Source: Meghimatium bilineatum
Taxonomy: Eukaryota; Mollusca; Gastropoda; Stylommatophora; Philomycidae
Reading direction: 5' to 3'
Length of the DNA stretch: 64,000 nucleotides
Assembly (NCBI GenBank): GCA_034231615.1
Contig: CM067311.1
Span: 26,378,015 to 26,442,014, forward strand
Positions 27,480-43,498 of the stretch are shown piece by piece. Under the pieces are notes generated by a model. The model saw nothing but the letters and a program-made list of their open reading frames with translations. It did not search any database and was not told the DNA's origin. The position numbers and the translations under genes are program-made. Numbering within the stretch: position 1 is the first letter of the stretch; each line of letters begins with the position of its first letter.

Positions 27480-30400
27480 TTTTCTTTTTCAAACTTTTCA
27501 ACAAATCTCATAAGTGCATATAGTTTATCAATAGAAATTAATTTTTTGATTTTCTTTTTGAAATTTGTCAACACATTTCATAAATGTATCTAGTTTATCA
27601 TTATAAATATATTTTTTGGATTTTCAAACTTTTCAACACATCTCATAAATGTATCTACCTGTAGATGATCACTAGAAATATATCTTTTAATTTTCTTTTT
27701 CAAACTTTTCAACACATTTCATAAATGTATCTACCGGTAGTTTATCATTAGAAATATATTTTTTAATTTTCTTTTTCAAACTTTTCAACACATCTCATAA
27801 ATGTATATAGTTTATCATTAGAAATATATTTTTTTTATTTTCTTGTTCAAACTTTTCAAAATATTTCATAAATGTATCTAGTTTATCAATAGAAGTTATT
27901 TTTTGGATTTTCAAAGTTTTCAACACATTTCATAAATGTATCTAGTTTTTATCATTAGAAATATATTTTTTTGAATTTGTAACTTTTCAACACATTTCAT
28001 AAATGTATCTAGTTTATCACTAGAAATATATTTTTTTGATTTTCAAACTTTTCAACATATCTCATAAATGTATCTTCCGGTAGTTTATCATTAGAAATAT
28101 ATTTTTTTATTTTCTTTTTCAATCTTTTCAACAAATCTCATAAATGTATCTACCGGTAGATTATAACTAGAAATATATCTTTTCATTTTCTTTTTCAAAC
28201 TTTTCAACACATCTCATAAATGTATCTACCGGTAATTTATCATTAGAAATATATTTTTTTATTTTCATTTTCAAACTTTTCAACACATCTCATAAATGTA
28301 TATAGTTTATCATTAGAAATATATATATTTTTTATTTTCTTGTTCAAACTTTTCAACAAATCTCATAAGTGTATATAGTTTATCAATAGAAATTAATTTT
28401 TTGATTTTCTTTTTGAAATTTGTCAACACATTTCATAAATGTATCTAATTTATCATTAGAAATATATTTTTTTGATTTTCAAACTTTTCAACACATCTCA
28501 TAAATGTATCTACCTGTAGATGATCACTAGAAATATATCTTTTCATTTTCTTTTTCAAACTTTTCAACACATTTCATAAATGTATCTACCGGTAGTTTAT
28601 CATTAGAAATATATATTTTTATTTTCTTTTTCAAACTTTTCAACACATCTCATAAATGTATATAGTTTATCATTAGAAATATATTTTTTTTATTTTCTTG
28701 TTCAAACTTTTCAACATATTTCATAAATGTATCTAGTTTATCACTAGAAATATATTTTTTGATTTTCTTTTCCAAACTTTTCAACACATCTCATAAATGT
28801 ATCTAGTTTATCAATAGAAGTAATTTTTTTGATTTTCAAACTTTTCAACACATTTCATAAGTGTATATAGTTTATTAATAGAAGTTATTTTTTTGATTTT
28901 CTTTTTGAAACTTTTCAACACATTTCATAAATGTATCTAGTTTATCACTAGAAATATATTTTTTTGATTTTTAAACTTTTCAACAAATCTCATAAATGTA
29001 TCTACAGGTAGTTTATCATTAGAAATATATTTTTTTATTTTCTTTTTCAAACTTTTCAACATATTTCATAAATGTATCTAGTTTATCAATAGCAGTTATT
29101 TTTTTGAATTTCAAAGGTTTCAACATATTTCATAAATGTATCTAGTTTATCACTAGAAATATATTTTTTGATTTTCTTTTCCAAACTTTTCAACACATCT
29201 CATAAATGTATCTAGTTTATCAATAGAAGTAATTTTTTTGATTTTCAAACTTTTCAACACATTTCATAAGTGTATATAGTTTATTAATAGAAGTTATTTT
29301 TTTGATTTTCTTTTTGAAATTTTCAACACATTTCATAAATATTTCTAGTTTTTATCATTAGAAATATATTATTTTGATTTTGAAACTTTTCAACACATTT
29401 CATAAATGTATCTAGTTTATCACTAGAAATATATTTTTTTGATTTTCAAACTTTTCAACATATCTCATAAATGTATCTTCCGGTAGTTTATCATTAGAAA
29501 TATATTTTATTATTTTCTTTTTCAATCTTTTCAACACATCTCATAAATGTATCTACCGGTAGATTATAACTAGAAATATATCTTTTCATTTTCTTTTTCA
29601 AACTTTTCAACACATTTCATAAATGTATATAGTTTATCATTAAAAATATTTTTTATTTATTTTATTTTCCAAACTTTTCAACACATTTCATAAATGTATA
29701 TACTGGTAGATTATAACTAGAAATATATCTTTTCATTTTCTTTTTCAAACTTTTCAACACATTTCATAAATGTATATAGTTTATCATTATAAATATATTT
29801 TTTTTATTTTCTTTTTCAAACTTTTCAACACATCTCATAAATGTATCTACCTGTAGATGATCACTAGAAATATATTTTTTTATTTTCTTTTTGAAATTTT
29901 TCAACACATTTCATAAATGTTTCTAGTTTTTATCATTAGAAATATATTTTTTTTATTTTGAAACTTTTCAACACATTTCATAAATGTATCTAGTTTATCA
30001 CTAGAAATATATTTTTTTGATTTTCAAACTTTTCAACATATCTCATAAATGTATCTTCCGGTAGTTTATCATTAGAAATATATTTTTTTATTTTCTTTTT
30101 CAATCTTTTCAACACATCTCATAAATGTATCTACCGGTAGATTATAACTAGAAATATATCTTTTCATTTTCTTTTTCAAACTTTTCAACACATTTCATAA
30201 ATGTATATAGTTTATCATTAAAAATATTTTTTATTTATTTTATTTTCCAAACTTTTCAACACATTTCATAAATGTATCTACTGGTAGATTATAACTAGAA
30301 ATATATCTTTTCATTTTCTTTTTCAAACTTTTCAACACATTTCATAAATGTATATAGTTTATCATTATAAATATATTTTTTTTATTTTCTTTTTCAAACT

Positions 30401-30600
30401 TTTCAACACATCTCATAAATGTATATAGTTTATCATTAGAAATATATTTTTTTTATTTTCTTGTTCAAACTTTTCAACATATTTCATAAATGTATCAAGT
30501 TTATCATTAGAAATATATTTTTTTTTTTTTTTTCAACACTTTTCAACACATCTCATTAATGTATCTACTTGTAGATGATCACTAGAAATATATCTTTTCA
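27480..30600 (+). repeat. Satellite A 3.12-kb higher-order repeat, unit 2
   Basis: Second unit, nearly the same as the first. Small changes include gtgtatatag (unit 2 side) against gtgcatatag near 27510, and a run of 16 T at 30518-30533 replacing a normal attttcttttcc linker. A third, partial and rearranged unit follows to about 32560, with the marker tagcag at 32230 (spacing 3,139 bp). Confidence 0.87.
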
Positions 30601-33600
30601 TTTTCTTTTTCAAACTTTTCAACAAATCTCATAAGTGTATATAGTTTATCAATAGAAATTAATTTTTTGATTTTCTTTTTGAAATTTGTCAACACATTTC
30701 ATAAATGTATCTAGTTTATCATTATAAATATATTTTTTGGATTTTCAAACTTTTCAACACATCTCATAAATGTATCTACCTGTAGATGATCACTAGAAAT
30801 ATATCTTTTAATTTTCTTTTTCAAACTTTTCAACACATTTCATAAATGTATCTACCGGTAGTTTATCATTAGAAATATATTTTTTAATTTTCTTGTTCAA
30901 ACTTTTCAACACATCTCATAAATGTATATAGTTTATCATTAGAAATATATTTTTTTTATTTTCTTGTTCAAACTTTTCAACATATTTCATAAATGTATCT
31001 AGTTTATCAATAGAAGTTATTTTTTGGATTTTCAAAGTTTTCAACACATTTCATAAATGTATCTAGTTTTTATCATTAGAAATATATTTTTTTGAATTTG
31101 TAACTTTTCAACACATTTCATAAATGTATCTAGTTTATCACTAGAAATATATTTTTTTGATTTTCAAACTTTTCAACATATCTCATAAATGTATCTTCCG
31201 GTAGTTTATCATTAGAAATATATTTTTTTATTTTCTTTTTCAATCTTTTCAACACATCTCATAAATGTATCTACCGGTAGATTATAACTAGAAATATATC
31301 TTTTCATTTTCTTTTTCAAACTTTTCAACACATTTCATAAATGTATCTACCGGTAGTTTATCATTAGAAATATATTTTTTTATTTTCTTTTTCAAACTTT
31401 TCAACACATCTCATAAATGTATCTACCTGTAGATGATCACTAGAAATATATCTTTTCATTTTCTTTTTCAAACTTTTCAACACATCTCATAAATGTATCT
31501 ACCGGTAATTTATCATTAGAAATATATTTTTTTATTTTCATTTTCAAACTTTTCAACCCATCTCATAAATGTATATAGTTTATCATTAGAAATATATATA
31601 TTTTTTATTTTCTTGTTCAAACTTTTCAACAAATCTCATAAGTGTATATAGTTTATCAATAGAAATTAATTTTTTGATTTTCTTTTTGAAATTTGTCAAC
31701 ACATTTCATAAATGTATCTAGTTTATCATTAGAAATATATTTTTTTGATTTTCAAACTTTTCAACACATCTCATAAATGTATCTACCTGTAGATGATCAC
31801 TAGAAATATATCTTTTCATTTTCTTTTTCAAACTTTTCAACACATTTCATAAATGTATCTACCGGTAGTTTATCATTAGAAATATATATTTTTATTTTCT
31901 TTTTCAAACTTTTCAACACATCTCATAAATGTATATAGTTTATCATTAGAAATATATTTTTTTTATTTTCTTGTTCAAACTTTTCAACATATTTCATAAA
32001 TGTATCTAGTTTATCACTAGAAATATATTTTTTGATTTTCTTTTCCAAACTTTTCAACACATCTCATAAATGTATCTAGTTTATCACTAGAAATATATTT
32101 TTTTGATTTTTAAACTTTTCAACAAATCTCATAAATGTATCTACAGGTAGTTTATCATTAGAAATATATTTTTTTATTTTCTTTTTCAAACTTTTCAACA
32201 TATTTCATAAATGTATCTAGTTTATCAATAGCAGTTATTTTTTTGAATTTCAAAGGTTTCAACATATTTCATAAATGTATCTAGTTTATCACTAGAAATA
32301 TATTTTTTGATTTTCTTTTCCAAACTTTTCAACACATCTCATAAATGTATCTAGTTTATCAATAGAAGTAATTTTTTTGATTTTCAAACTTTTCAACACA
32401 TTTCATAAGTGTATATAGTTTATTAATAGAAGTTATTTTTTTGATTTTCTTTTTGAAATTTTCAACACATTTCATAAATATTTCTAGTTTTTATCATTAG
32501 AAATATATTATTTTGATTTTGAAACTTTTCAACACATTTCATAAATGTATCTAGTTTATCAATAGAAGTTATTTTTTTAATTTTCAAACTTTTCAACACA
32601 TTTCATAAATGTATATAGTTTATCATTATAAATATATTTTTTTTATTTTCTTTTTCAAACTTTTCAACACATCTCATAAATGTATCTACCTGTAGATGAT
32701 CACTAGAAATATATCTTTTCATTTTCTTTTTCAAACTTTTCAACACATTTCATAAATGTATCTACCGGTAGTTTATCATTAGAAATATATTTTTTTATTT
32801 TCTTTTTCAAACTTTTCAACACATCTCATAAATGTATCTACCTGTAGATGATCACTAGAAATATATTTTTTTATTTTCTTTTTGAAATTTTTCAACACAT
32901 TTCATAAATGTTTCTAGTTTTTATCATTAGAAATATATTTTTTTTATTTTGAAACTTTTCAACACATTTCATAAATGTATCTAGTTTATCACTAGAAATA
33001 TATTTTATTTATTTTATTTTCCAAACTTTTCAACACATTTCATAAATGTATATACTGGTAGATTATAACTAGAAATATATCTTTTCATTTTCTTTTTCAA
33101 ACTTTTCAACACATTTCATAAATGTATATAGTTTAGCATTATAAATATATTTTTTTAATTTTCTTTTTCAAACTTTTCAACACATCTCATAAATGTATCT
33201 ACCTGTAGATGATCAGTAGAAATATATCTTTTCATTTTCTTTTTCAAACTTTTCAACACATTTCATAAATGTATCTACCGGTAGTTTATCATTAGAAATA
33301 TATTTTTTTATTTTCTTTTTCGAACTTTTCAACACATCTCATAAATGTATCTACCTGTAGATGATCACTAGAAATATATTTTTTTATTTTCTTTTTGAAA
33401 TTTTTCAACACATTTCATAAATGTATCTAGTTTTTATCATTAGAAATATATTTTTTTTATTTCGAAACTTTTCAACACATTTCATAAATGTATCTAGTTT
33501 ATCACTAGAAATATATTTTTTTGATTTTCAAACTTTTCAACATATCTCATAAATGTATCTTCCGGTAGTTTATCATTAGAAATATATTTTTTTATTTTCT

Positions 33601-35700
33601 TTTTCAATCTTTTCAACACATCTCATAAATGTATCTACCGGTAGATTATAACTAGAAATATATCTTTTCATTTTCTTTTTCAAACTTTTCAACACATTTC
33701 ATAAATGTATCTACCGGTAGTTTATCATTAGAAATATATTTTTTTATTTTCATTTTCAAACTTTTCAACCCATCTCATAAATGTATATAGTTTATCATTA
33801 GAAATATATATATTTTTTATTTTCTTGTTCAAACTTTTCAACAAATCTCATAAGTGTATATAGTTTATCAATAGAAATTAATTTTTTGATTTTCTTTTTG
33901 AAATTTGTCAACACATTTCATAAATGTATCTAGTTTATCATTAGAAATATATTTTTTTGATTTTCAAACTTTTCAACACATCTCATAAATGTATCTACCT
34001 GTAGATGATCACTAGAAATATATCTTTTCAATTTCTTTTTCAAACTTTTCAACACATTTCATAAATGTATCTACCGGTAGTTTATCATTAGAAATATATA
34101 TTTTTATTTTCTTTTTCAAACTTTTCAACACATCTCATAAATGTATATAGTTTATCATTAGAAATATATTTTTTTTATTTTCTTGTTCAAACTTTTCAAC
34201 ATATTTCATAAATGTATCTAGTTTATCACTAGAAATATATTTTTTTATTTTCTTTTCCAAACCTTTCAACACATCTCATAAATGTATCTAGTTTATCACT
34301 AGAAATATATTTTTTTGATTTTTAAACTTTTCAACAAATCTCATAAATGTATCTACAGGTAGTTTATCATTAGAAATATATTTTTTTATTTTCTTTTTCA
34401 AACTTTTCAACATATTTCATAAATGTATCTAGTTTATCAATAGCAGTTATTTTTTTGAATTTCAAAGGTTTCAACATATTTCATAAATGTATCTAGTTTA
34501 TCACTAGAAATATATTTTTTGATTTTCTTTTCCAAACTTTTCAACACATCTCATAAATGTATCTAGTTTATCAATAGAAGTAATTTTTTTGATTTTCAAA
34601 CTTTTCAACACATTTCATAAGTGTATATAGTTTATTAATAGAAGTTATTTTTTTGATTTTCTTTTTGAAATTTTCAACACATTTCATAAATATTTCTAGT
34701 TTTTATCATTAGAAATATATTATTTTGATTTTGAAACTTTTCAACACATTTCATAAATGTATCTAGTTTATCAATAGAAGTTATTTTTTTTATTTTCAAA
34801 CTTTTCAACACATTTCATAAATGTATATAGTTTATAATTATAAATATATTTTTTTTATTTTCTTTTTCAAACTTTTCAACACATCTCATAAATGTATCTA
34901 CCTGTAGATGATCACTAGAAATATATCTTTTCATTTTCTTTTTCAAACTTTTCAACACATTTCATAAATGTATCTACCGGTAGTTTATCATTAGAAATAT
35001 ATTTTTTTATTTTCTTTTTCAAACTTTTCAACACATCTCATAAATGTATCTACCTGTAGATGATCACTAGAAATATATTTTTTTATTTTCTTTTTGAAAT
35101 TTTTCAACACATTTCATAAATGTTTCTAGTTTTTATCATTAGAAATATATTTTTTTTATTTTGAAACTTTTCAACACATTTCATAAATGTATCTAGTTTA
35201 TCACTAGAAATATATTTTTTTGATTTTCAAACTTTTCAACATATCTCATAAATGTATCTTCCGGTAGTTTATCATTAGAAATATATTTTTTTATTTTCTT
35301 TTTCAATCTTTTCAACACATCTCATAAATGTATCTACCGGTAGATTATAACTAGAAATATATCTTTTCATTTTCTTTTTCAAACTTTTCAACACATTTCA
35401 TAAATGTATCTACCGGTAGTTTATCATTAGAAATATATTTTTTTATTTTCTTTTTCAAACTTTTCAACACATCTCATAAATGTATCTACCTGTAGATGAT
35501 CACTAGAAATATATCTTTTCATTTTCTTTTTCAAACTTTTCAACACATCTCATAAATGTATCTACCGGTAATTTATCATTAGAAATATATTTTTTAATTT
35601 TCATTTTCAAACTTTTCAACCCATCTCATAAATGTATATAGTTTATCATTAGAAATATATATATTTTTTATTTTCTTGTTCAAACTTTTCAACAAATCTC
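30601..35700 (+). repeat. Satellite A, transition between HOR types
   Basis: The 3.12-kb order continues at first, then is rearranged. The marker tagcagttattttttt occurs at 32230, 34442 and 36222, giving spacings of 2,212 and 1,780 bp instead of 3.12 kb, so blocks of monomers have been lost or moved. The subtypes are the same as in the flanking blocks. No gene is seen. Confidence 0.75.
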
Positions 35701-35724
35701 ATAAGTGTATATAGTTTATCAATA

Positions 35725-38700
35725 GAAATTAATTTTTTGATTTTCTTTTTGAAATTTGTCAACACATTTCATAAATGTATCTAGTTTATCATTAGAAATA
35801 TATTTTTTTGATTTTCAAACTTTTCAACACATCTCATAAATGTATCTACCTGTAGATGATCACTAGAAATATATCTTTTCATTTTCTTTTTCAAACTTTT
35901 CAACACATTTCATAAATGTATCTACCGGTAGTTTATCATTAGAAATATATATTTTTATTTTCTTTTTCAAACTTTTCAACATATTTCATAAATGTATCTA
36001 GTTTATCACTAGAAATATATTTTTTGATTTTCTTTTCCAAACTTTTCAACACATCTCATAAATGTATCTAGTTTATCACTAGAAATATATTTTTTTGATT
36101 TTTAAACTTTTCAACAAATCTCATAAATGTATCTACAGGTAGTTTATCATTAGAAATATATTTTTTTATTTTCTTTTTCAAACTTTTCAACATATTTCAT
36201 AAATGTATCTAGTTTATCAATAGCAGTTATTTTTTTGAATTTCAAAGGTTTCAACATATTTCATAAATGTATCTAGTTTATCACTAGAAATATATTTTTT
36301 GATTTTCTTTTCCAAACTTTTCAACACATCTCATAAATGTATCTAGTTTATCAATAGAAGTAATTTTTTTGATTTTCAAACTTTTCAACACATTTCATAA
36401 GTGTATATAGTTTATTAATAGAAGTTATTTTTTTGATTTTCTTTTTGAAATTTTCAACACATTTCATAAATATTTCTAGTTTTTATCATTAGAAATATAT
36501 TATTTTGATTTTGAAACTTTTCAACACATTTCATAAATGTATCTAGTTTATCACTAGAAATATATTTTTTTGATTTTCAAACTTTTCAACATATCTCATA
36601 AATGTATCTTCCGGTAGTTTATCATTAGAAATATATTTTATTATTTTCTTTTTCAATCTTTTCAACACATCTCATAAATGTATCTACCGGTAGATTATAA
36701 CTAGAAATATATCTTTTCATTTTCTTTTTCAAACTTTTCAACACATTTCATAAATGTATATAGTTTATCATTAAAAATATTTTTTATTTATTTTATTTTC
36801 CAAACTTTTCAACACATTTCATAAATGTATATACTGGTAGATTATAACTAGAAATATATCTTTTCATTTTCTTTTTCAAACTTTTCAACACATTTCATAA
36901 ATGTATATAGTTTATCATTATAAATATATTTTTTTTATTTTCTTTTTCAAACTTTTCAACACATCTCATAAATGTATCTACCTGTAGATGATCACTAGAA
37001 ATATATCTTTTCATTTTCTTTTTCAAACTTTTCAACACATTTCATAAATGTATCTACCGGTAGTTTATCATTAGAAATATATTTTTTTATTTTCTTTTTC
37101 AAACTTTTCAACACATCTCATAAATGTATCTACCTGTAGATGATCACTAGAAATATATTTTTTTATTTTCTTTTTGAAATTTTTCAACACATTTCATAAA
37201 TGTTTCTAGTTTTTATCATTAGAAATATATTTTTTTTATTTTGAAACTTTTCAACACATTTCATAAATGTATCTAGTTTATCACTAGAAATATATTTTAT
37301 TTATTTTATTTTCCAAACTTTTCAACACATTTCATAAATGTATATACTGGTAGATTATAACTAGAAATATATCTTTTCATTTTCTTTTTCAAACTTTTCA
37401 ACACATTTCATAAATGTATATAGTTTATCATTATAAATATATTTTTTTAATTTTCTTTTTCAAACTTTTCAACACATCTCATAAATGTATCTACCTGTAG
37501 ATGATCACTAGAAATATATCTTTTCATTTTCTTTTTCAAACTTTTCAACACATTTCATAAATGTATCTACCGGTAGTTTATCATTAGAAATATATTTTTT
37601 TATTTTCTTTTTCAAACTTTTCAACACATCTCATAAATGTATCTACCTGTAGATGATCACTAGAAATATATTTTTTTATTTTCTTTTTGACATTTTTCAA
37701 CACATTTCATAAATGTTTCTAGTTTTTATCATTAGAAATATATTTTTTTTATTTTGAAACTTTTCAACACATTTCATAAATGTATCTAGTTTATCACTAG
37801 AAATATATTTTTTTGATTTTCAAACTTTTCAACATATCTCATAAATGTATCTTCCGGTAGTTTATCATTAGAAATATATTTTTTTATTTTCTTTTTCAAT
37901 CTTTTCAACACATCTCATAAATGTATCTACCGGTAGATTATAACTAGAAATATATCTTTTCATTTTCTTTTTCAAACTTTTCAACACATTTCATAAATGT
38001 ATATAGTTTATCATTAAAAATATTTTTTATTTATTTTATTTTCCAAACTTTTCAACACATTTCATAAATGTATCTACTGGTAGATTATAACTAGAAATAT
38101 ATCTTTTCATTTTCTTTTTCAAACTTTTCAACACATCTCATAAATGTATCTACCGGTAATTTATCATTAGAAATATATTTTTTTATTTTCATTTTCAAAC
38201 TTTTCAACCCATCTCATAAATGTATATAGTTTATCATTAGAAATATATATATTTTTTATTTTCTTGTTCAAACTTTTCAACAAATCTCATAAGTGTATAT
38301 AGTTTATCAATAGAAATTAATTTTTTGATTTTCTTTTTGAAATTTGTCAACACATTTCATAAATGTATCTAGTTTATCATTAGAAATATATTTTTTTGAT
38401 TTTCAAACTTTTCAACACATCTCATAAATGTATCTACCTGTAGATGATCACTAGAAATATATCTTTTCATTTTCTTTTTCAAACTTTTCAACACATTTCA
38501 TAAATGTATCTACCGGTAGTTTATCATTAGAAATATATATTTTTATTTTATTTTTCAAACTTTTCAACATATTTCATAAATGTATCTAGTTTATCACTAG
38601 AAATATATTTTTTGATTTTCTTTTCCAAACTTTTCAACACATCTCATAAATGTATCTAGTTTATCACTAGAAATATATTTTTTTGATTTTTAAACTTTTC

Positions 38701-41700
38701 AACAAATCTCATAAATGTATCTACAGGTAGTTTATCATTAGAAATATATTTTTTTATTTTCTTTTTCAAACTTTTCAACATATTTCATAAATGTATCTAG
38801 TTTATCAATAGCAGTTATTTTTTTGAATTTCAAAGGTTTCAACATATTTCATAAATGTATCTAGTTTATCACTAGAAATATATTTTTTGATTTTCTTTTC
38901 CAAACTTTTCAACACATCTCATAAATATATCTAGTTTATCAATAGAAGTAATTTTTTTGATTTTCAAACTTTTCAACACATTTCATAAGTGTATATAGTT
39001 TATTAATAGAAGTTATTTTTTTGATTTTCTTTTTGAAATTTTCAACACATTTCATAAATATTTCTAGTTTTTATCATTAGAAATATATTATTTTGATTTT
39101 GAAACTTTTCAACACATTTCATAAATGTATCTAGTTTATCACTAGAAATATATTTTTTTGATTTTCAAACTTTTCAACATATCTCATAAATGTATCTTCC
39201 GGTAGTTTATCATTAGAAATATATTTTGTTATTTTCTTTTTCAATCTTTTCAACACATCTCATAAATGTATCTACCGGTAGATTATAACTAGAAATATAT
39301 CTTTTCATTTTCTTTTTCAAACTTTTCAACACATTTCATAAATGTATATAGTTTATCATTAAAAATATTTTTTATTTATTTTATTTTCCAAACTTTTCAA
39401 CACATTTCATAAATGTATATACTGGTAGATTATAACTAGAAATATATCTTTTCATTTTCTTTTTCAAACTTTTCAACACATTTCATAAATGTATATAGTT
39501 TATCATTATAAATATATTTTTTTTATTTTCTTTTTCAAACTTTTCAACACATCTCATAAATGTATCTACCTGTAGATGATCACTAGAAATATATCTTTTC
39601 ATTTTCTTTTTCAAACTTTTCAACACATTTCATAAATGTATCTACCGGTAGTTTATCATTAGAAATATATTTTTTTATTTTCTTTTTCAAACTTTTCAAC
39701 ACATCTCATAAATGTATCTACCTGTAGATGATCACTAGAAATATATTTTTTTATTTTCTTTTTGAAATTTTTCAACACATTTCATAAATGTTTCTAGTTT
39801 TTATCATTAGAAATATATTTTTTTTATTTTGAAACTTTTCAACACATTTCATAAATGTATCTAGTTTATCACTAGAAATATATTTTATTTATTTTATTTT
39901 CCAAACTTTTCAACACATTTCATAAATGTATATACTGGTAGATTATAACTAGAAATATATCTTTTCATTTTCTTTTTCAAACTTTTCAATACATTTCATA
40001 AATGTATATAGTTTATCATTATAAATATATTTTTTTAATTTTCTTTTTCAAACTTTTCAACACATCTCATAAATGTATCTACCTGTAGATGATCACTAGA
40101 AATATATCTTTTCATTTTCTTTTTCAAACTTTTCAACACATTTCATAAATGTATCTACCGGTAGTTTATCATTAGAAATATATTTTTTTATTTTCTTTTT
40201 CAAACTTTTCAACACATCTCATAAATGTATCTATCGGTAGATGATCACTAGAAATATATTTTTTTATTTTCTTTTTGAAATTTTTCAACACATTTCATAA
40301 ATGTTTCTAGTTTTTATCATTAGAAATATATTTTTTTTATTTTGAAACTTTTCAACACATTTCATAAATGTATCTAGTTTATCACTAGAAATATATTTTT
40401 TTGATTTTCAAACTTTTCAACATATCTCATAAATGTATCTTCCGGTAGTTTATCATTAGAAATATATTTTTTTATTTTCTTTTTCAATCTTTTCAACACA
40501 TCTCATAAATGTATCTACCGGTAGATTATAACTAGAAATATATCTTTTCATTTTCTTTTTCAAACTTTTCAACACATTTCATAAATGTATCTACCGGTAG
40601 TTTATCATTAGAAATATATTTTTTTATTTTCTTTTTCAAACTTTTCAACACATCTCATAAATGTATCTACCTGTAGATGATCACTAGAAATATATCTTTT
40701 CATTTTCTTTTTCAAACTTTTCAACACATCTCATAAATGTATCTACCGGTAATTTATCATTAGAAATATATTTTTTTATTTTCATTTTCAAACTTTTCAA
40801 CCCATCTCATAAATGTATATAGTTTATCATTAGAAATATATATATTTTTTATTTTCTTGTTCAAACTTTTCAACAAATCTCATAAGTGTATATAGTTTAT
40901 CAATAGAAATTAATTTTTTGATTTTCTTTTTGAAATTTGTCAACACATTTCATAAATGTATCTAGTTTATCATTAGAAATATATTTTTTTGATTTTCAAA
41001 CTTTTCAACACATCTCATAAATGTATCTACCTGTAGATGATCACTAGAAATATATCTTTTCATTTTCTTTTTCAAACTTTTCAACACATTTCATAAATGT
41101 ATCTACCGGTAGTTTATCATTAGAAATATATATTTTTATTTTATTTTTCAAACTTTTCAACATATTTCATAAATGTATCTAGTTTATCACTAGAAATATA
41201 TTTTTTGATTTTCTTTTCCAAACTTTTCAACACATCTCATAAATGTATCTAGTTTATCACTAGAAATATATTTTTTTGATTTTTAAACTTTTCAACAAAT
41301 CTCATAAATGTATCTACAGGTAGTTTATCATTAGAAATATATTTTTTTATTTTCTTTTTCAAACTTTTCAACATATTTCATAAATGTATCTAGTTTATCA
41401 ATAGCAGTTATTTTTTTGAATTTCAAAGGTTTCAACATATTTCATAAATGTATCTAGTTTATCACTAGAAATATATTTTTTGATTTTCTTTTCCAAACTT
41501 TTCAACACATCTCATAAATGTATCTAGTTTATCAATAGAAGTAATTTTTTTGATTTTCAAACTTTTCAACACATTTCATAAGTGTATATAGTTTATTAAT
41601 AGAAGTTATTTTTTTGATTTTCTTTTTGAAATTTTCAACACATTTCATAAATATTTCTAGTTTTTATCATTAGAAATATATTATTTTGATTTTGAAACTT

Positions 41701-43498
41701 TTCAACACATTTCATAAATGTATCTAGTTTATCACTAGAAATATATTTTTTTGATTTTCAAACTTTTCAACATATCTCATAAATGTATCTTCCGGTAGTT
41801 TATCATTAGAAATATATTTTATTATTTTCTTTTTCAATCTTTTCAACACATCTCATAAATGTATCTACCGGTAGATTATAACTAGAAATATATCTTTTCA
41901 TTTTCTTTTTCAAACTTTTCAACACATTTCATAAATGTATATAGTTTATCATTAAAAATATTTTTTATTTATTTTATTTTCCAAACTTTTCAACACATTT
42001 CATAAATGTATATACTGGTAGATTATAACTAGAAATATATCTTTTCATTTTCTTTTTCAAACTTTTCAACACATTTCATAAATGTATATAGTTTATCATT
42101 ATAAATATATTTTTTTTATTTTCTTTTTCAAACTTTTCAACACATCTCATAAATGTATCTACCTGTAGATGATCACTAGAAATATATCTTTTCATTTTCT
42201 TTTTCAAACTTTTCAACACATTTCATAAATGTATCTACCGGTAGTTTATCATTAGAAATATATTTTTTTATTTTCTTTTTCAAACTTTTCAACACATCTC
42301 ATAAATGTATCTACCTGTAGATGATCACTAGAAATATATTTTTTTATTTTCTTTTTGAAATTTTTCAACACATTTCATAAATGTTTCTAGTTTTTATCAT
42401 TAGAAATATATTTTTTTTATTTTGAAACTTTTCAACACATTTCATAAATGTATCTAGTTTATCACTAGAAATATATTTTATTTATTTTATTTTCCAAACT
42501 TTTCAACACATTTCATAAATGTATATACTGGTAGATTATAACTAGAAATATATCTTTTCATTTTCTTTTTCAAACTTTTCAACACATTTCATAAATGTAT
42601 ATAGTTTATCATTATAAATATATTTTTTTAATTTTCTTTTTCAAACTTTTCAACACATCTCATAAATGTATCTACCTGTAGATGATCACTAGAAATATAT
42701 CTTTTCATTTTCTTTTTCAAACTTTTCAACACATTTCATAAATGTATCTACCGGTAGTTTATCATTAGAAATATATTTTTTTATTTTCTTTTTCAAACTT
42801 TTCAACACATCTCATAAATGTATCTACCTGTAGATGATCACTAGAAATATATTTTTTTATTTTCTTTTTGAAATTTTTCAACACATTTCATAAATGTTTC
42901 TAGTTTTTATCATTAGAAATATATTTTTTTTATTTTGAAACTTTTCAACACATTTCATAAATGTATCTAGTTTATCACTAGAAATATATTTTTTTGATTT
43001 TCAAACTTTTCAACATATCTCATAAATGTATCTTCCGGTAGTTTATCATTAGAAATATATTTTTTTATTTTCTTTTTCAATCTTTTCAACACATCTCATA
43101 AATGTATCTACCGGTAGATTATAACTAGAAATATATCTTTTCATTTTCTTTTTCAAACTTTTCAACACATTTCATAAATGTATCTACCGGTAGTTTATCA
43201 TTAGAAATATATTTTTTTATTTTCTTTTTCAAACTTTTCAACACATCTCATAAATGTATCTACCTGTAGATGATCACTAGAAATATATCTTTTCATTTTC
43301 TTTTTCAAACTTTTCAACACATCTCATAAATGTATCTACCGGTAATTTATCATTAGAAATATATTTTTTTATTTTCATTTTCAAACTTTTCAACCCATCT
43401 CATAAATGTATATAGTTTATCATTAGAAATATATATATTTTTTATTTTCTTGTTCAAACTTTTCAACAAATCTCATAAGTGTATATAGTTTATCAATA
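35725..43498 (+). repeat. Satellite A 2.59-kb higher-order repeat, three units
   Basis: The diagnostic gaaattaattttttg occurs at 35725, 38313, 40906 and 43499, giving spacings of 2,588, 2,593 and 2,593 bp. The independent marker tagcagttat (36222, 38810, 41403) gives 2,588 and 2,593 bp. Each unit has about 36 monomers in the same order. The 5-bp size difference is matched by a swap of monomer subtypes near 37995-38110: the atagtttatcattaaaaat type in one unit, the ctaccggtagtttatc type in the next. Confidence 0.9.
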
